From: Ichthyophis bannanicus
Taxonomy: Eukaryota > Chordata > Amphibia > Gymnophiona > Ichthyophiidae
Length of the DNA stretch: 64,000 nucleotides
Reading direction: 5' to 3'
Assembly: GCA_033557465.1 (NCBI GenBank)
Contig: CM066032.1
Location: forward strand, 52,860,955-52,924,954
Shown here: piece by piece, positions 1-11,114 of the stretch
Layout: every line of letters begins with the position of its first letter
Position numbering within the stretch: position 1 is the stretch's first letter
Position numbers and translations under genes: made by a program
The notes under the pieces: generated by a model
What the model saw: only the letters and a program-made list of their open reading frames with translations
Databases searched by the model: none
Told to the model about the DNA's origin: nothing

Positions 1-359
1 GGTAAAACAGCACTGAAAGCAAGAGAGTTTGCCTTTGTAAAAAGGGACTGCTACAGTTACGTTTTGTTCTACTAATTGTTTATGAGAGCTGAAGATAGAA
101 GCTGTTTCTGTTCCTGTTTCGTTTCATTTTTGTACCAGAAGTATGGTCATTTTTGTTCCTGTTTTTCTTGCAATGAATCCACCCGGAAGGGGAAATAAAA
201 TCCTGTCTTTTGCCTAACTCCACTCGACTACAACTCATTCCTTGCCTAGTTAGAGGGACTACACCCAGAAGGCAGTGCAGGCCCAACTGCAATACCCTAC
301 TTGCTAGGTTTGGACACGCCCAGGCTGACCTACCCCCATGCTTTTGCCTCTGGGGAGGG
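1..359. other. Unassigned flank
   Basis: No convincing coding frame or recognised repeat is visible. The short open frames here have no family signature. The segment abuts a CR1 fragment whose homology stops near 360. Confidence 0.4.
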
Positions 360-960
360 TTACTGGTGACACACTATAACATCAAAAACACTTTCACTAT
401 CGGTAAGCACCAAGTTCAGTATGTCCCCCTCACGTATGGGTTCTGTTACCAGTTGTCTAAATAGTTCTCCCTGTAAAGAATTCAGGATCTCCTTACTTCT
501 AGATGATACTGCAGCAGAGATGTTCCAATCAGCTTCCGGCATATTGAAATCTCCTATCAGTAGTACTTCCCCTTTCCTGGAATGCTGCATATGTCTTTAA
601 TTAACTCTCTGTCCACCTCTTCTCTTTGTAAAGAAGGTCTGTATATCACACCAATGCAAATAGATTTTTCTTTCCCTCTTTCTAATTTAACCCACAGTGC
701 CTCCTCTCTCCCTTTTAAGACCTGTATTTCCATAGCTTTAATATTATTTTTTACATACAGTGCCACTCCTCCTCCCCTTTTTCCTACCCTATCCTTTCTG
801 AATAAAGTATATCCTGATATAGTTAAATCCCAGTCATGGTTGTCCATGAACCATGTTTCTGTTACCGCCACTAAATCCAAGTCAGCCACTCCCATTAAAG
901 CCTCAACATCTGGGATCTTATTTCCAATACTACAGGCATTGATATCCTGGGTCCCTTCTT
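360..960 (-). pseudogene. CR1 LINE (family A) endonuclease fragment
   Basis: The minus strand encodes part of an apurinic-like endonuclease (EN) of a CR1 ORF2. A first frame (895-557) carries the EN start with the TETWF and RGGGVALYV blocks. A second overlapping frame (590-360) carries LLIGDFNMPEADW and stops just before the expected catalytic SDH block. The two frames are shifted against each other, so the fragment is dead. It is closely similar to the intact CR1 ORF at 45.0-47.9 kb and to the copies at 49.9-51.9 kb. EN nicks the chromosomal target to prime reverse transcription. The fragment butts directly against the 3' end of a different CR1 at about 962, so one inserted next to or into the other. 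Confidence 0.85.
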
Positions 961-1353
961 AATAATGGTTTATGGACCTTTCCTCCAGGAACTTGTCCAA
1001 ACCTTTTTTAAACCCAGCTACAGTAACAGCATTTATTACATCCTCCGGTAATAAATTACAGAGTTTGATTACACGTTGAGTGAAAAAATATTTTCTTTTA
1101 TTAGTCTTAAATAGTTTACCTGTAGCTTCATTGCATGTCCCCTAGTCTTTTTATATTCTGATAATGTAAACAATCGATCTATGCTTACCTGTTCCACTCC
1201 GTTCATTAATTTATAGACTTCTATCATATCTCCCCTCAGCCGTCTCTTTTACAGGTTAAAGAGACCTAACCTTTTTAGCCTTTCTTCATAGGGGTATCCT
1301 TCCATCCCCTTTACCATTTGGGGTGACTCTTCTCTGAACCATTTCTAATAACG

Positions 1354-2172
1354 CTATTTAAGATAGGGCGACCAGAATTGCACACAATATTCAAGGTGCG
1401 GTCGCACCATGGAACGATACAGAAGCATTATAATATCCTTTGTTTTATTTTCCATTCCTTTCCTCATGATACCTAGCATTTTATTTGCTCTCTTGGCCAC
1501 CACTGTACACTGTGCGGAGGGTTTTAACATGTTATCCACAATGACACCTAAATCTTTTTCCTGGGTGGTGGTTCCTAATGTGGAACCTTGCATCGTGTAA
1601 CCATAGTTTGGGTTGTTCTTCCCTAGGTGCATAACTTTGCACTTGTCCACATTAAATTTCATCTGCCATTTTGATGCCCAGTCTTCCAATTTATCAAGAT
1701 CCTCTTGCAATTTTCCACAATCCTCTTGGGTTTTAACAACTTTAAATAGTTTTGTGTCATCTGCAAATTTGATAACCTCACTCGTTATTCCACTTTCCAG
1801 GTCATTTATGAATATGTCAAAAAGCAGCGGACCCAGCACAGATCCATGGGGTACACCACTATTCACCTTTCTCCATTGGGAAAATTGGCCATTTAGCCCA
1901 ACCCTCTGCTTTCTATCTTTTAACCAGTTCTTGATCCACAGTAGTACACTGCCTCCTATCCCATGGCTCTTTAGTTTTGCCAAAAGTCTCTGATGAGGGA
2001 CCTTGTCAAAGGCTTTCTGAAAGTCCAGATACACTATATCAACCGACTCACCTTTGTCCACCTGTTTATTCACACTTTCAAAAAAACATAACAGATTAGT
2101 AAGACAAGATCTTCCTTGTCTAAAGCCATGTTGTCTGTCTCCCATTAGGCCATAGTATTTAGTACTCTGCAA
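1354..2172 (-). pseudogene. CR1-B reverse transcriptase, C-terminal half
   Basis: The frame of about 272 codons holds the core of a non-LTR reverse transcriptase: YLDFQKAFDKVPH (first catalytic Asp region), a GVPHGSVLGPLLF turn, and the FADDTKLF catalytic pair, followed by a thumb-like segment ending at VQFWSPYLK. The Gly-Val-Pro-Gln-Gly motif reads GVPHG, so the usual Gln is His. The frame starts only after the insert at 2,155-2,383 and ends at a stop that separates it from the C-terminal block still visible to 962. It would have copied CR1 RNA into DNA at the nicked target. Confidence 0.9.
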
Positions 2173-2383
2173 TAAAACTAGAATGTAAAATATGTATCAT
2201 TACAGACTTGAAACAATGTTTTCATTTGTTAACTTTTAATTAGAAGTGGCCACAAGGTCTCCGAATCTCAGGCTGCCATTGACTTCATATGTATCGTTCA
2301 ATGGACAAATGCCTATAATACATCAACGACCTTATTGCTTCGCAGCCACTGACATAAGGACCATATTTGAATTTGTTGAGTCC
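2155..2383. other. 229-bp insert in CR1-B with flanking near-direct repeats
   Basis: CR1 coding homology stops at about 2,155 and resumes at 2,384. The block is bounded by CCCATTAGGCCAT (2,142-2,154) and CCCATTAGGTCAT (2,384-2,396), a 13-bp repeat with one mismatch that looks like a target-site duplication. The insert has no recognised family and no coding frame of its own. Confidence 0.55.
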
Positions 2384-3919
2384 CATTAGGTCATGACTAT
2401 CTACATGCTGAGTAATTTTATTCTTTATGATGGTTTCTACCATTTTTCCCGGTACTGACGTGAGGCTCACCAGTCTGTAGTTTCCCGGATCACCCCTGGA
2501 ACCCTTTTTAAAAATTGGTGTTACATTGGCGATCCTCCAATCTTCAGGTATTAGAGATGATTTTAATGATAGTTCACAGATTACTAATAGCAGGTCTGCA
2601 ATCTCATATTTCAGTTCTTTCAACACCCTTGGATGTATACCATCTGGCCCAGGTGATTTGCTACTCTTCAATTTATCTAATAGTTGTAATACATCTTCCC
2701 GATGTATCGATATTTCCTTTAATTCTTCCGCACCTTTAAATACCACTTCAGTCATGGGTAACATCCCTACATCTTCCTCAGTAAAGACCGAAGCAAAGAA
2801 TTCATTCAGTCTCCCCGCTATCTCCTTGTCTCCTCTTAGTGCCCCTTTAACTCCTCTATCATCTAATGGTCCAACCGACTCTCTCACAGGTTTTTTGCTA
2901 CGAATGTACTTGAAAAAATCTTTATTCCGCGTTTTTGCTTCTGCAGCAAGCTTCTTCTCAAATTCTCCCTTTGCCTTCTTTATCAATGCCTTGAATTTGA
3001 CCTGCCAGTGCTTGTTCTGTTTCCAGGTTTCGTTGTTTGGCTCTTTTTTCCATTTCCTGAAAGATGCTTTTTTGGCAACAACAGCCTCTCTGCCCTCACC
3101 TTTAAACCATGCTGGCAGTTTTTTGGACTTCCTTCCACTTTTCTTAAAGCTGGTCTGGGCTTCCAAGATAGTATTTTTCAACAACACCCAAGCTTGATGT
3201 AAGTCTTTAACCTTTGAAACTGCTCCTTTTAGTTTTTTCTTAACTATTTTCCTCATTTTATCATAGTCTCCCTTTAGAAAGTTAAAAGGTAGTACTGTGG
3301 ATTGCCTTACTGTCCCTCCTCCACTAATTAAATCAAAGGCGATCATGCTATGATCACTATTGCCAAGTGGCCCTAACACCCTTATCTCTTGCACTAGATC
3401 TGGTGTTCCACTAAGGACTAGGTCTAATATGGCTTCCCCTCTGGTCGGTTCATGAACCAGCTGCTCCAAGAAGCAGTCATTTATGTCATCTAGGAACTTT
3501 ATCTCCCTAGCATGTCCTGCCGTGACACTGACCCAGTCGATACCGGGGTAATTGAAATCACCCATTATTATTACCGAGCTGTAACTTTTGTTAGCTTCCT
3601 TGATTTCTTTGAGCATTTCATCATCCATTTGTTCATTCTGGCCAGGCGGTCGATAGTACACCCCCACTGCCATCACCTTCCCCTTTTTACATGGAATTTC
3701 AATCCATAGAGATTCTATAGCAAATTTTGTTTCCTGCAAAACTTTAATCCTTTCTGACTCAATGCCCTTTCTAACATAGAGCGCAACCCCTCCACCAATT
3801 TGATCAGCTCTATCATTACGATATAGTTTGTACCCAGGAATCACAGTGTCCCACTGGTTGTCCTCCTCCCACCATGTCTCTGATATTCCAATCACATCTA
3901 ACCTATCACATCTAACCAA
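2384..3919 (-). pseudogene. CR1-B endonuclease plus N-terminal RT
   Basis: The frame carries most of the EN domain: ISETWW near its start, RNDRADQIGGGVALYVRKG, the GDFNYPGIDW catalytic block and GNSDHSMIAFD near the end of EN. A Lys-rich linker follows, then the first RT blocks (LDKLKSSKSPGPDGIHP and VTPIFKKG). At the right edge it runs into the microsatellite, which removes the first EN residues from this frame. At the left edge it runs into the 229-bp insert, after which RT continues in the 1,354-2,172 frame. EN and RT are fused in one polypeptide in intact CR1, as seen at 45.0-47.9 kb. Confidence 0.9.
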
Positions 3920-4024
3920 TCACATCTAACCAATCACATCTAACCTATCACATCTAACCAATCACAACCAACCCATCTAACCAATCACATCTAACATCTA
4001 AATTAAATAAATAAATAAATAAAT
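3893..4024. repeat. Microsatellite (CACATCTAACCAAT-type, then AAAT)
   Basis: A roughly 14-bp unit alternating ACCAATCACATCT and ACCTATCACATCT repeats seven to eight times, then turns into an (AAAT)n run. It sits inside the EN coding region of CR1-B, expanded from CR1 sequence (its first units continue the reading frame), and breaks that frame. Confidence 0.9.
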
Positions 4025-4330
4025 AACCTCTCATTTAGTGCTATATATTCTAACTCTCCCATCTTATTTTTTAGACTTCTAGCATTTGCATACAAGCATT
4101 TTAGAGACTGTTTTTTATTCATATTAATTTGGCTATTGGTAGTCATGGGTAATTTGGGATCTTTAAGCTCTGTCTGCTCCATACTCGAGGGCATTTGGGC
4201 TACTTTACTCTTTTTTGGAACCTCTCTGCTTTTGGTAGTATCCTTCAAGGATACATTCTTCTGAACCATCTGCTCTTGGGCGACTGTCGGCTTTCCCCTA
4301 TTATCTAGTTTAAAAGCTGCTCTATCCTGT

Positions 4331-5261
4331 ACAAAAAGCTGCTCTATCCTGGTAAATTCTTCCTGTGCTTGAGCGGAGGTTTGTATTTTAGTGCCGCTAC
4401 ATTCCATGGTTGTTGTGCATGGGTGTCTGTTAAGTTTGTTTTGTTTTTTGACTAAGTGGTTCGCTATGTCTTGATAATCTCCTAGAGTGTGTTGTCCCTG
4501 GTGAGAGCTTGTACGATGTTGAAAAGCTCTCTTAACTTGTTTACTGATCGAATGATTTGGTTTGTATGGTGTTGTTGTTTACAATTGTTGATCAAAGAGT
4601 TCTAAATGTGCTACATGTGGTATAGTCGTTGCATATCAGGGTCTTTGGTTTTCCTCCATTTCCTTTCAATTTTTCTCAGTTCTCTTTTTGCATCTGTAAT
4701 TGTGCTGGAGTACCACGGGGCAGATGGTTTAGTGTGAGTGTGTGTAGTTTCTGTGAGGTGCAGCTGCTGCTGCAGATAATGTGCTGGTCCAATTTTCAAT
4801 GATTTTGTTAAGGTCACCTGTATTTTGTTATTATAGGTTTGGGATGACCTCTTTCAAGAAGGTTTCTTTATCAAATGATTTAAACCTTCTTTTGAATTCT
4901 GATTGTTCTTGTGTAAGCGTTGGTTGGTTGATCTGCATTGCGATGGTTATTATGTGATGTTCTGACCATGGTATAGGTAAAATTGTGGGATGGGAAACCG
5001 TGCCAGGTGCTTGTAGTGCTTTGGGGATAAATATGTGGTCTAGGGTTGTTCCATGTCTGTGGGTGGGTTCTTTGATCAATTGTTGATATTGTAGTGCTTC
5101 CATAACCTCGAGGAATGCTTTGGCATTTTAATCAGGTGTTGCTCTGATGTTAAAGTCACCTAGGAGGATGAGTAGCTTGATTGTTAAGTCATGCGCGCAT
5201 ACAGTTTCAAGGATCTTCGTTAGGTCGTCGACTTTGAAAATTGGTGGTGTATAGTGGAGTG
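4331..5261 (-). pseudogene. L2-like LINE fragment, EN C-terminus and linker
   Basis: Minus-strand frames at 5,103-4,831 and 4,817-4,611 encode the end of an L2-type EN (LLGDFNIRA just upstream, then a THRHGTTLDHIF block and PWSEHHIITI, the Asp-His position reading Glu-His) and the following linker (APWYSSTITDAKRELRKIER). The rest of EN lies on the far side of ERV1, at 16,798-17,441. One LINE copy was therefore split, first by a SINE and ERV1, and truncated on the left by CR1-B. Several stops show long decay. Confidence 0.8.
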
Positions 5262-5489
5262 GAGGAGTAGCCTGGTGGTTACAACACTGGCTTGGTTACC
5301 AAGCAACCAGGGTTCAATTCTCACTAGCACTCCTTGTGGCCTTGGGCAAGTCACTTAACCCTCCATTGCCTCAGAAGAAAGGCCTGGCAATTTACTTCCA
5401 GTGACACTGCCAAGAACACCCAGGAGCTTCTGGGTCACCAGGAGTCAGGACTGACTCAAAGGCACACATTGCATTTGCATATGTGAGGC
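5262..5489 (+). repeat. tRNA-headed SINE with MIR-like core
   Basis: A tRNA-like head is visible, with an A-box-like GTAGCCTGGTGGTTACAAC near 5,270 and a B box GGTTCAATTCTC near 5,312, followed by the GGGCAAGTCACTTAACC core shared with MIR-type SINEs. The 3' part (AAGGCCTGGCAATTTACTTC onward) resembles sequence near the 5' end of the RTE-like LINE at 57.2 kb. A second copy lies at 52,850-53,055 on the minus strand with the same 3' end, which defines the family. The head-and-core length fits a RNA polymerase III-transcribed SINE. Confidence 0.85.
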
Positions 5490-5493
5490 ATAT

Positions 5494-6020
5494 TGTGGCA
5501 GGCTATGGCCTACAATAGTCTGCAAATATGAAAGGCCTGTAAGTTAGGCCCTGATTCCAACCCCCATCTCAGTAAAGAACCAAAGTCTGTAAAAGTCTGA
5601 GAAAGCTGTTTTAAATTGCTTAATAAGAAGTTTTCATGAGTGCATAAATCTTCCATTATTCTTTTGTGTTCTGATGATAGAAATGTTTCAATACATGCAT
5701 TCCTAGAGCTAGAAACGACCTCGGAGCAGGATAGTATCAATGCCTAGAAACTGTACCTTTGTTAGAACAGTCCGGGAAGGGGGAGCAGGGAGCTAGGCCC
5801 AGAAAGGATCCCTGATTGGACAAGTGCAGGGGGTGTTGGAACCAATAGAAAGTCTGCATGTATCAAGCTGAAGAAAAATGTATAAATGAATATGTTTCTG
5901 TAAGAACTGTGCTCAGTCCTTTTTGAAGCTTTGACTAACTGAGCCATGAGCACAATGAATTGGCTTGGATCTTTGAACTGACTCCTGGTTTTATTTATTG
6001 CATGCTTATCAGCTGCTACA
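5494..6020 (+). repeat. ERV1 5' LTR
   Basis: The 527-bp LTR starts TGTGGCAGG and ends GCTGCTACA. A TATAAA at 5,881-5,886 is a likely promoter element, which would put the start of R near 5,905. The polyadenylation hexamer position reads AATGAA (near 5,954), while the 3' copy has AATAAA. It would drive provirus transcription. Confidence 0.92.
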
Positions 6021-6026
6021 TATTCT

Positions 6027-6045
6027 TGGTGCGTTGGCCGGGAAT
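6027..6045 (+). promoter_or_regulatory. ERV1 primer binding site, tRNA-Gly type
   Basis: TGGTGCGTTGGCCGGGAAT lies 6 nt after the LTR. It is complementary to the 3' end of vertebrate tRNA-Gly(UCC) including CCA, as I recall that tRNA. It would prime minus-strand DNA synthesis. Confidence 0.85.
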
Positions 6046-7787
6046 GTGCGAGTAGTGGATGGTATTCAAGCAAATATACCACGACTTCTCGCCTCAGAGA
6101 TTTGGTCCGGCTGGAGCCACACCTGACTGATCGCAGAGGAGTCTCTGGCACAACCGGTCCTCTTGTATCGGAGAAGACTCCTCCTTGCCTCCACAGGTTG
6201 CTGGTTCCTGCTGGCCATCTCCTCAGAGCCCAAAGGGGGTCCAGGATTCAACCCAAGGAGGAACTGGTTGCGCAGTGCATTAGGTACCGGATCCGGTGAG
6301 TAGAAATTTGTCTGTTTTTTAGTCAGTTAGCTATGGGAAAGTCTCGCATGAGTATGCGCAAGACTAATATGGTTTAAGGTACCGGGAATTTGATCACCTC
6401 CCAGGGTGTGGCCGAGTACTCCTTGCATGAGTATGCGCGAGGACGAAACCCCACCCCTTATGGATAAGTAAGGTAAGCCTTTATGGAATTTTGGGAACCT
6501 GTTGGCATGCCTGTTTGTTTGTGTGAATGAGAGGTCTTGAAACATAGACCACTCCTGAGTAGCGCAGTTCCAGGTCGTGAAAAGGAGGAAGCGTTCCGTG
6601 GGCTGTTTGTTGTTTGTATCTGATTTTTGTTATCTGTTGAAACTGCAAGTTTCCCTTCTGGTATAATGTAAGATTATTCTGTTGGGTAATTTGTGAAACC
6701 GATTAAGGAATAGTATTAAGAGAAGAAGAAAGAAGAAGGAAAAACCAACTCAGGAGTCACTTTTAAGTAAAGACAGCTGTCTCACTTCTTCAGCACAGCG
6801 TGAGACTGGCAAGCAGAGAGAGAAGAGGCGTGTCTGTAGAAAGGAATGTTTAGTATCTTTTAACCCTGTGAAGGCTTATTTTCAACATTCTGCAGCTGGG
6901 TTAATTTGTGCTTATTTCAGGAAAATTGTGCCTGTTTTATTCGATATGTTCTAATAGTGATGTTCCCACTGCTATGGTCATGTATTGTATATATATCATT
7001 GATAGGAATATTTAGTCAGAATTTTGGATCCCGACAGTTTTGGGCTCAGCCTGGAAAGAGTTAAGTTCTTATTAACTCCTTTCAAGCTCCTCAACTGTTC
7101 TTGCGATATTTCAGCCCTACTTGTTTTTTATAGAGAAATTAAGGAAGCTGCTTTTGTTTTTCCTTTGACCTTCGAAGTAGAGGTTAAGAGCCCTGACAGG
7201 ACTATGAAGCATCCCAAGCCAGTAGTTACCAGATTGCAACTTGAAAATGATTTAATTTTGTCTCTGATATATTTGGTTTTGACTGCATATGCTATTGAGC
7301 AAAAGTAAAAGTAAAACGAGATTTTATATACTGTGGCAAACACCTCATAGAGGACCTACTTTTTGTTTTAAAAATAAAGAAAAAGAAAAGGGGAGTATAT
7401 GCATTCCAGATATCAACCAACTTTATGAAAGAAAAAGTATCCGTTCCATGCCCTTTGACTGTCTGCTTTCTGAACTGTAAGATTTAAAGTAATTTCTTTT
7501 GCAGAGACATTGTTCAGCTTAAATGTTGATTACGGCCAGCAGTTAGTTCCATGCCAAGTATTTTTATTCCAGTCATACGTAACAGATATGTGGCCATCAT
7601 GTTAGGAACCATAGTTCTTTCTATTTGAATTGTTGTTATAACATGTTGCAAAATAATAGTTTAATATTTTAAGGACTTTATCTAAATTGTTCCTATTTAG
7701 AATGAACACACACATCCATTATGTTTAGTCCACAGGAAAATGCAGCCTGACTGCCCGCCCCCTCTGTCTGTTGTCAAGTACATCATC
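6046..7787 (+). other. ERV1 leader
   Basis: This 1.7-kb untranslated leader lies between the primer site and the gag ATG. A splice-donor-like GGTGAGTAG occurs at about 6,296. Short open frames (for example near 7,024) have no recognised domain. Packaging signals cannot be assigned by eye. Confidence 0.6.
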
Positions 7788-9230
7788 ATGGGGGGGGCGG
7801 GGTCGGAGTCCATGCAGATTTTGTTGAAATGTATGACTAGGAATTTTAGCAAGGGATTTGCTGGAGACTATGGAATTAGAATGTCTCCGTCCTGATTAGA
7901 AATGCTCTGTGAAAGGGAGTGGCCAGTGTTAGCTACTTCATGGCCCCGTGAGGGCACCTTTGATGTTAATGTAATTTCCCGTGTTCATCAGATTGTGCAA
8001 AAAATGTTCCCCGATCAGTTCCCCTACATAGACTCCTGGTTAAATGTTTGTGAAAAAAAAAAAAACAGTGTAGGAGATTAGTAGCAGCCACAAAGGGGGG
8101 GTGGGGGGGGGCGGAAGTCTGCAAAGGGAAAAAGCTGCCTGTTTATTCTGCCCCAGAATCTCCAGACATTCCACTCTGTCCGTCCCAGTATCTTTATAGG
8201 CCAGTCCCCTCAGCTCTGCCACCACCCCAAGTAGTTCAACAGCCACCTCCGCAGCAGGAGGACATGCACCCCCTCTTGACCGGAAGCCCTGGCTCAGTTT
8301 AAAGTACTCCGAGTGGGCCACAATCCACTGATGACACTACAAGCAGGGATTCATTTGCCAGTTCAGGGTCACTCACAGCCAGCGCCCAAGAACATGAAGT
8401 GGAACCCAGACAGTCCCGATTGCCGTATACCTTCAGAAGTACAGCTACTAGTAAAAGGGATGGTCACGTTATACTATTACGCCAGGTCCAGGGCCTACCC
8501 ACCCTCGATACTGAAGGCCAGGCCGACCAGCCTTGTTTATGTGCTTTTTTCCACCACTGATTTACTGAACTGAAAGATGCATTATGCCTCCTACACTGAG
8601 AAACCTTAGGATTTGATTGAACTAATGAAAAGTATTATGCAGACCCATCAGCCTTGATGGCCCCAAGTGGGATCCAAATAGTGCAGGCAACCCTCACTAT
8701 ATACCCCTTGCGATCCAGCAGCCCAGGAGAATTTGCGTATGGTAAATGCAGTTTTTGTCAGTCAGTCCCAGAGAGATATAAAACGGAAATTGCAGAAACT
8801 GGATGGATTTGCGGGCATGACAGTTAATGGAAGTTGCTCAGGAAGTGTTTTGTGACTCGTGAAAATGAATGTGACAGAGAAAGTGAACGTAAGATGAAAA
8901 AGAAAGCAGATCATCTTGCTGCTGCTTTAGTTGAACGACGTGGAGGAGGTTTTCCTAATCGAAGGAGCAGAGGAAGTGGAAGGGGTCGTGAAAATGATCG
9001 GCCCCCACTGGGTGCGAATCAGTGCGCCCATTGCAGAGAAGAAGGACATTAGAGAAGTGTATGCCCGCATCTGGACTCCACCCCCAGGAGGGGAGGAGGG
9101 AGTACTTGGAGAACAGGAGGTTGATTTCAGAGTCATGGAAGAATAAACCGAGCACAGTGTTTCAGCAAGAGAGGGAAGAAGCTATTGAGGGAGTGGCAGT
9201 TGCAACAGGCTATGACATGGATGAAGACTA
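7788..9230 (+). pseudogene. ERV1 gag (MA-CA-NC), broken
   Basis: The likely start is the ATG at 7,788, followed by GGG, so residue 2 is Gly, as in myristoylated matrix proteins. A WPREGTF-type block of gamma-like matrix follows. Poly-A and poly-G runs near 8,053 and 8,095 shift the frame. A proline-rich region (about 8,160-8,270), capsid remnants (8,300-8,830) and a basic nucleocapsid (8,880-9,060) follow. A single zinc knuckle CAHCREEGH lies near 9,030, and a stop falls right after it. Part of capsid is deleted relative to ERV2. Gag would build the particle core, but this copy cannot. Confidence 0.85.
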
Positions 9231-9246
9231 GGCCAGACCGGACTCC

Positions 9247-9633
9247 AAGTTCACCCTGGGTGCCCAGGAGCCTATGGTCAGTTTGAAAATAGGGGACCAA
9301 TATATGGACTTTATGGTGGATACAGGAGCTGAACACTCAGTGGTGGCAAAGCCAGTAGCCCCTTTGTCTTCTCGATGCATCACCATTGTCAGAGCTACTG
9401 GGGCTAAGGCCACAAAGCCTTTCCTGCAGAACCGCATGTGTGAACTAGGGGGACAGAAAATAACGCACCAGTTCTTGTATATGCCTGAATGCCCTATTCC
9501 ACTTTTGGGCCGAGATATGCTTGCAAAGCTCCAGGCACAGATATCCTTTTCTGAAGGGGGAGAAATGCAAATGACTGTGAACCCAAAGCCTGCTGGATTG
9601 ATGGTGCTGACTGTTCCCCGAGAAGAAGAGTAG
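9247..9633 (+). pseudogene. ERV1 protease
   Basis: The region encodes a retroviral aspartic protease: the active-site block MVDTGAEHSVVA is at about 9,313-9,348, and the later PLLGRDML block, typical of the flap-to-C-terminal helix, is at about 9,500. The frame runs 9,274-9,633 and ends at a TAG before pol. ERV2 carries the equivalent region at 27.9-28.2 kb. The domain looks largely intact but has no upstream gag frame to be translated from. It would cleave the Gag-Pol precursor. Confidence 0.9.
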
Positions 9634-9639
9634 CGGTTC

Positions 9640-10735
9640 TATAGTGCATCTCCAATCAAGCCAGCTAGTTCCTGTATACCCACCAACCTTATAGCCCCAC
9701 CTGAAGTATGAGCAGAAGATAATCCACCTGGCCTAGCAAAGAACATAGCCCCTGTCATCGTCACCCTCAAGCCAGGAGTGGAACCAGTGCATGTGAAGCA
9801 GTATCCTCTTCCCCGACCAGCCATTGAAGGTATCCACTGCCATCTGATGAAACTGTTGAAGTATGGACTTCTCAAGGAGTGCCAGTCACCCTGGAACACC
9901 CCCCTTCTCCCATTCAAGAAACCTGGGACAGGGGATTACCGCCCAGTACAAGATCTGAGGCGAGTGAATGATGCAGCTGAAACTATACACCCAGTGGTAC
10001 CAAATCCTTATATTCTCTTGGGACTGATCCCCGCTGAGGCTACTCATTTCACTGTCCTGGACCTGAAAGATGCCTTCTTCTGTATACGCTTAGCCCCCAC
10101 CAGTCAACTTTTGTTCGCTTTTGAATGGCAAGACCCCACAACAGGAAGGCGGGGTCAGCTTATCTGGACTCGATTACCCCAAGGATTTAAGAATTCACCT
10201 ACTCTCTTCAGTGCTGTTTTAAATCAGGATCTTTCAAGCTACTATGTGAACCCAGGACGAAGGGTTCTTCTTCAGTATGTGGACAACTTGCTCATAGCCA
10301 CAAATTCAGAAAGTGAATGTCTACAAGCCACCAGTGAGCTCTTGCACCTTTTTAAATGAGGCTGGATACAAAGTCTCAAGAGCCAAGGCACAATTATGTC
10401 AAACAAGTTAAATATCTGGGATTCCAGTTGTCCAGCGGAATTCGACGCCTGGGACCAGAACGCAAAGACGTTGTATGCAGTATTCCTACTCCAACCACCA
10501 GGAGGCAAGTGAGAGCCTTCTTGGGTGCCGCAGGGTACTGTCGTATATGGATCCCCAATTTTGCGCTGCTAGCAAAACTATTGTATCAAACTACCAAAGG
10601 AATGGAAAAGTCTCCATTGGAATGGGGACTTGAACAGAATGCAGCCTTTCGATCTTTGAAAACCGCTCTGATGTTATCACCAGCTCTGGGTCTACCAGAT
10701 GTCCAGAAAACCTTTCAGTCTCTATGTCCATGAGT
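9640..10735 (+). pseudogene. ERV1 reverse transcriptase
   Basis: Palm motifs are clear: VLDLKDAFFCIRL (first Asp), LPQGFKNSPTLF and LQYVDNLLIAT. The catalytic YXDD box reads YVDN, so the second Asp is lost, whereas ERV2 keeps YVDD at about 26.57 kb. A frameshift near 10,355 moves the connection domain (10,356-10,733) to another frame. A TGA near 10,730 ends it. The LPQGF and YVDD-type pattern and the single zinc knuckle in Gag support a gamma/epsilon-like class I ERV. Confidence 0.92.
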
Positions 10736-11114
10736 CACAAGGAAATGTTCTAGGAGTGTTGACTCAATCTCTTGGATCATGGCAACGGCCTGTAGCCTAT
10801 CTGTCAAAACAGTTGGATGTGGTAGCAAGGGGTTGGCCCCTTGTTTGAGAGCTGTTGCAGCTACAGCCCTCCTAATGAGCAAAGCAGACAAGCTCACTTT
10901 GAGACAGAATCTTCAAGTTTCTGTACCATACTCTGTTCTGACCATTATGAAACACAAAGGAAGTTTCTGGCTCACAAATTCACAAATGTTGAAGTATCAG
11001 ATTATGCTGTGTGAGAATCCTCGATTGCAATTGATGGTCAGTAAAGCTTTGAATCCTGCTACGCTGTTACAGGTTGGTCCTGGTCCCCCTGATCATGACT
11101 GTTTAGAAGTTATG
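10736..11114 (+). pseudogene. ERV1 RT connection / RNase H start
   Basis: Coding similarity to ERV2 (20.2-20.5 kb, minus) continues through the connection subdomain up to the palindromic insertion. The last 16 bases (11,099-11,114, CTGTTTAGAAGTTATG) are the left target-site duplication of that insertion. RNase H resumes at 15,216. Confidence 0.85.

Larger units (their letters stand above)
962..4330 (-). mobile_element. CR1 LINE (family B), decayed
   Basis: This is one CR1 element read right to left. ORF2 begins near 4,150 with an ANARSLKNKM-type EN start, followed by EN, a basic linker, RT, and a 3' region (about 1,350-962) carrying the CR1 C-terminal block in several frames. It is interrupted by a microsatellite (3,893-4,024) and by a 229-bp insert (2,155-2,383). 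A C-terminal segment of the same family recurs alone at 42.9-43.3 kb. The right boundary with the L2-like LINE is approximate, because a directly repeated 18-bp block (4,312-4,329 and 4,334-4,351) obscures it. Stops and interruptions make it non-functional. Confidence 0.85.

Noticed and set aside
3893..4024. Regulatory site cluster of repeated CCAAT boxes
   Set aside because: The ACCAATCAC words arise from a simple tandem repeat expanded inside CR1 coding sequence.
4312..4351. Target-site duplication of CR1-B
   Set aside because: The two copies lie side by side instead of at opposite ends of the element.
5262..5340. tRNA gene
   Set aside because: A and B boxes are part of a SINE head; there is no complete cloverleaf with acceptor pairing, and the same core and tail recur in other copies.
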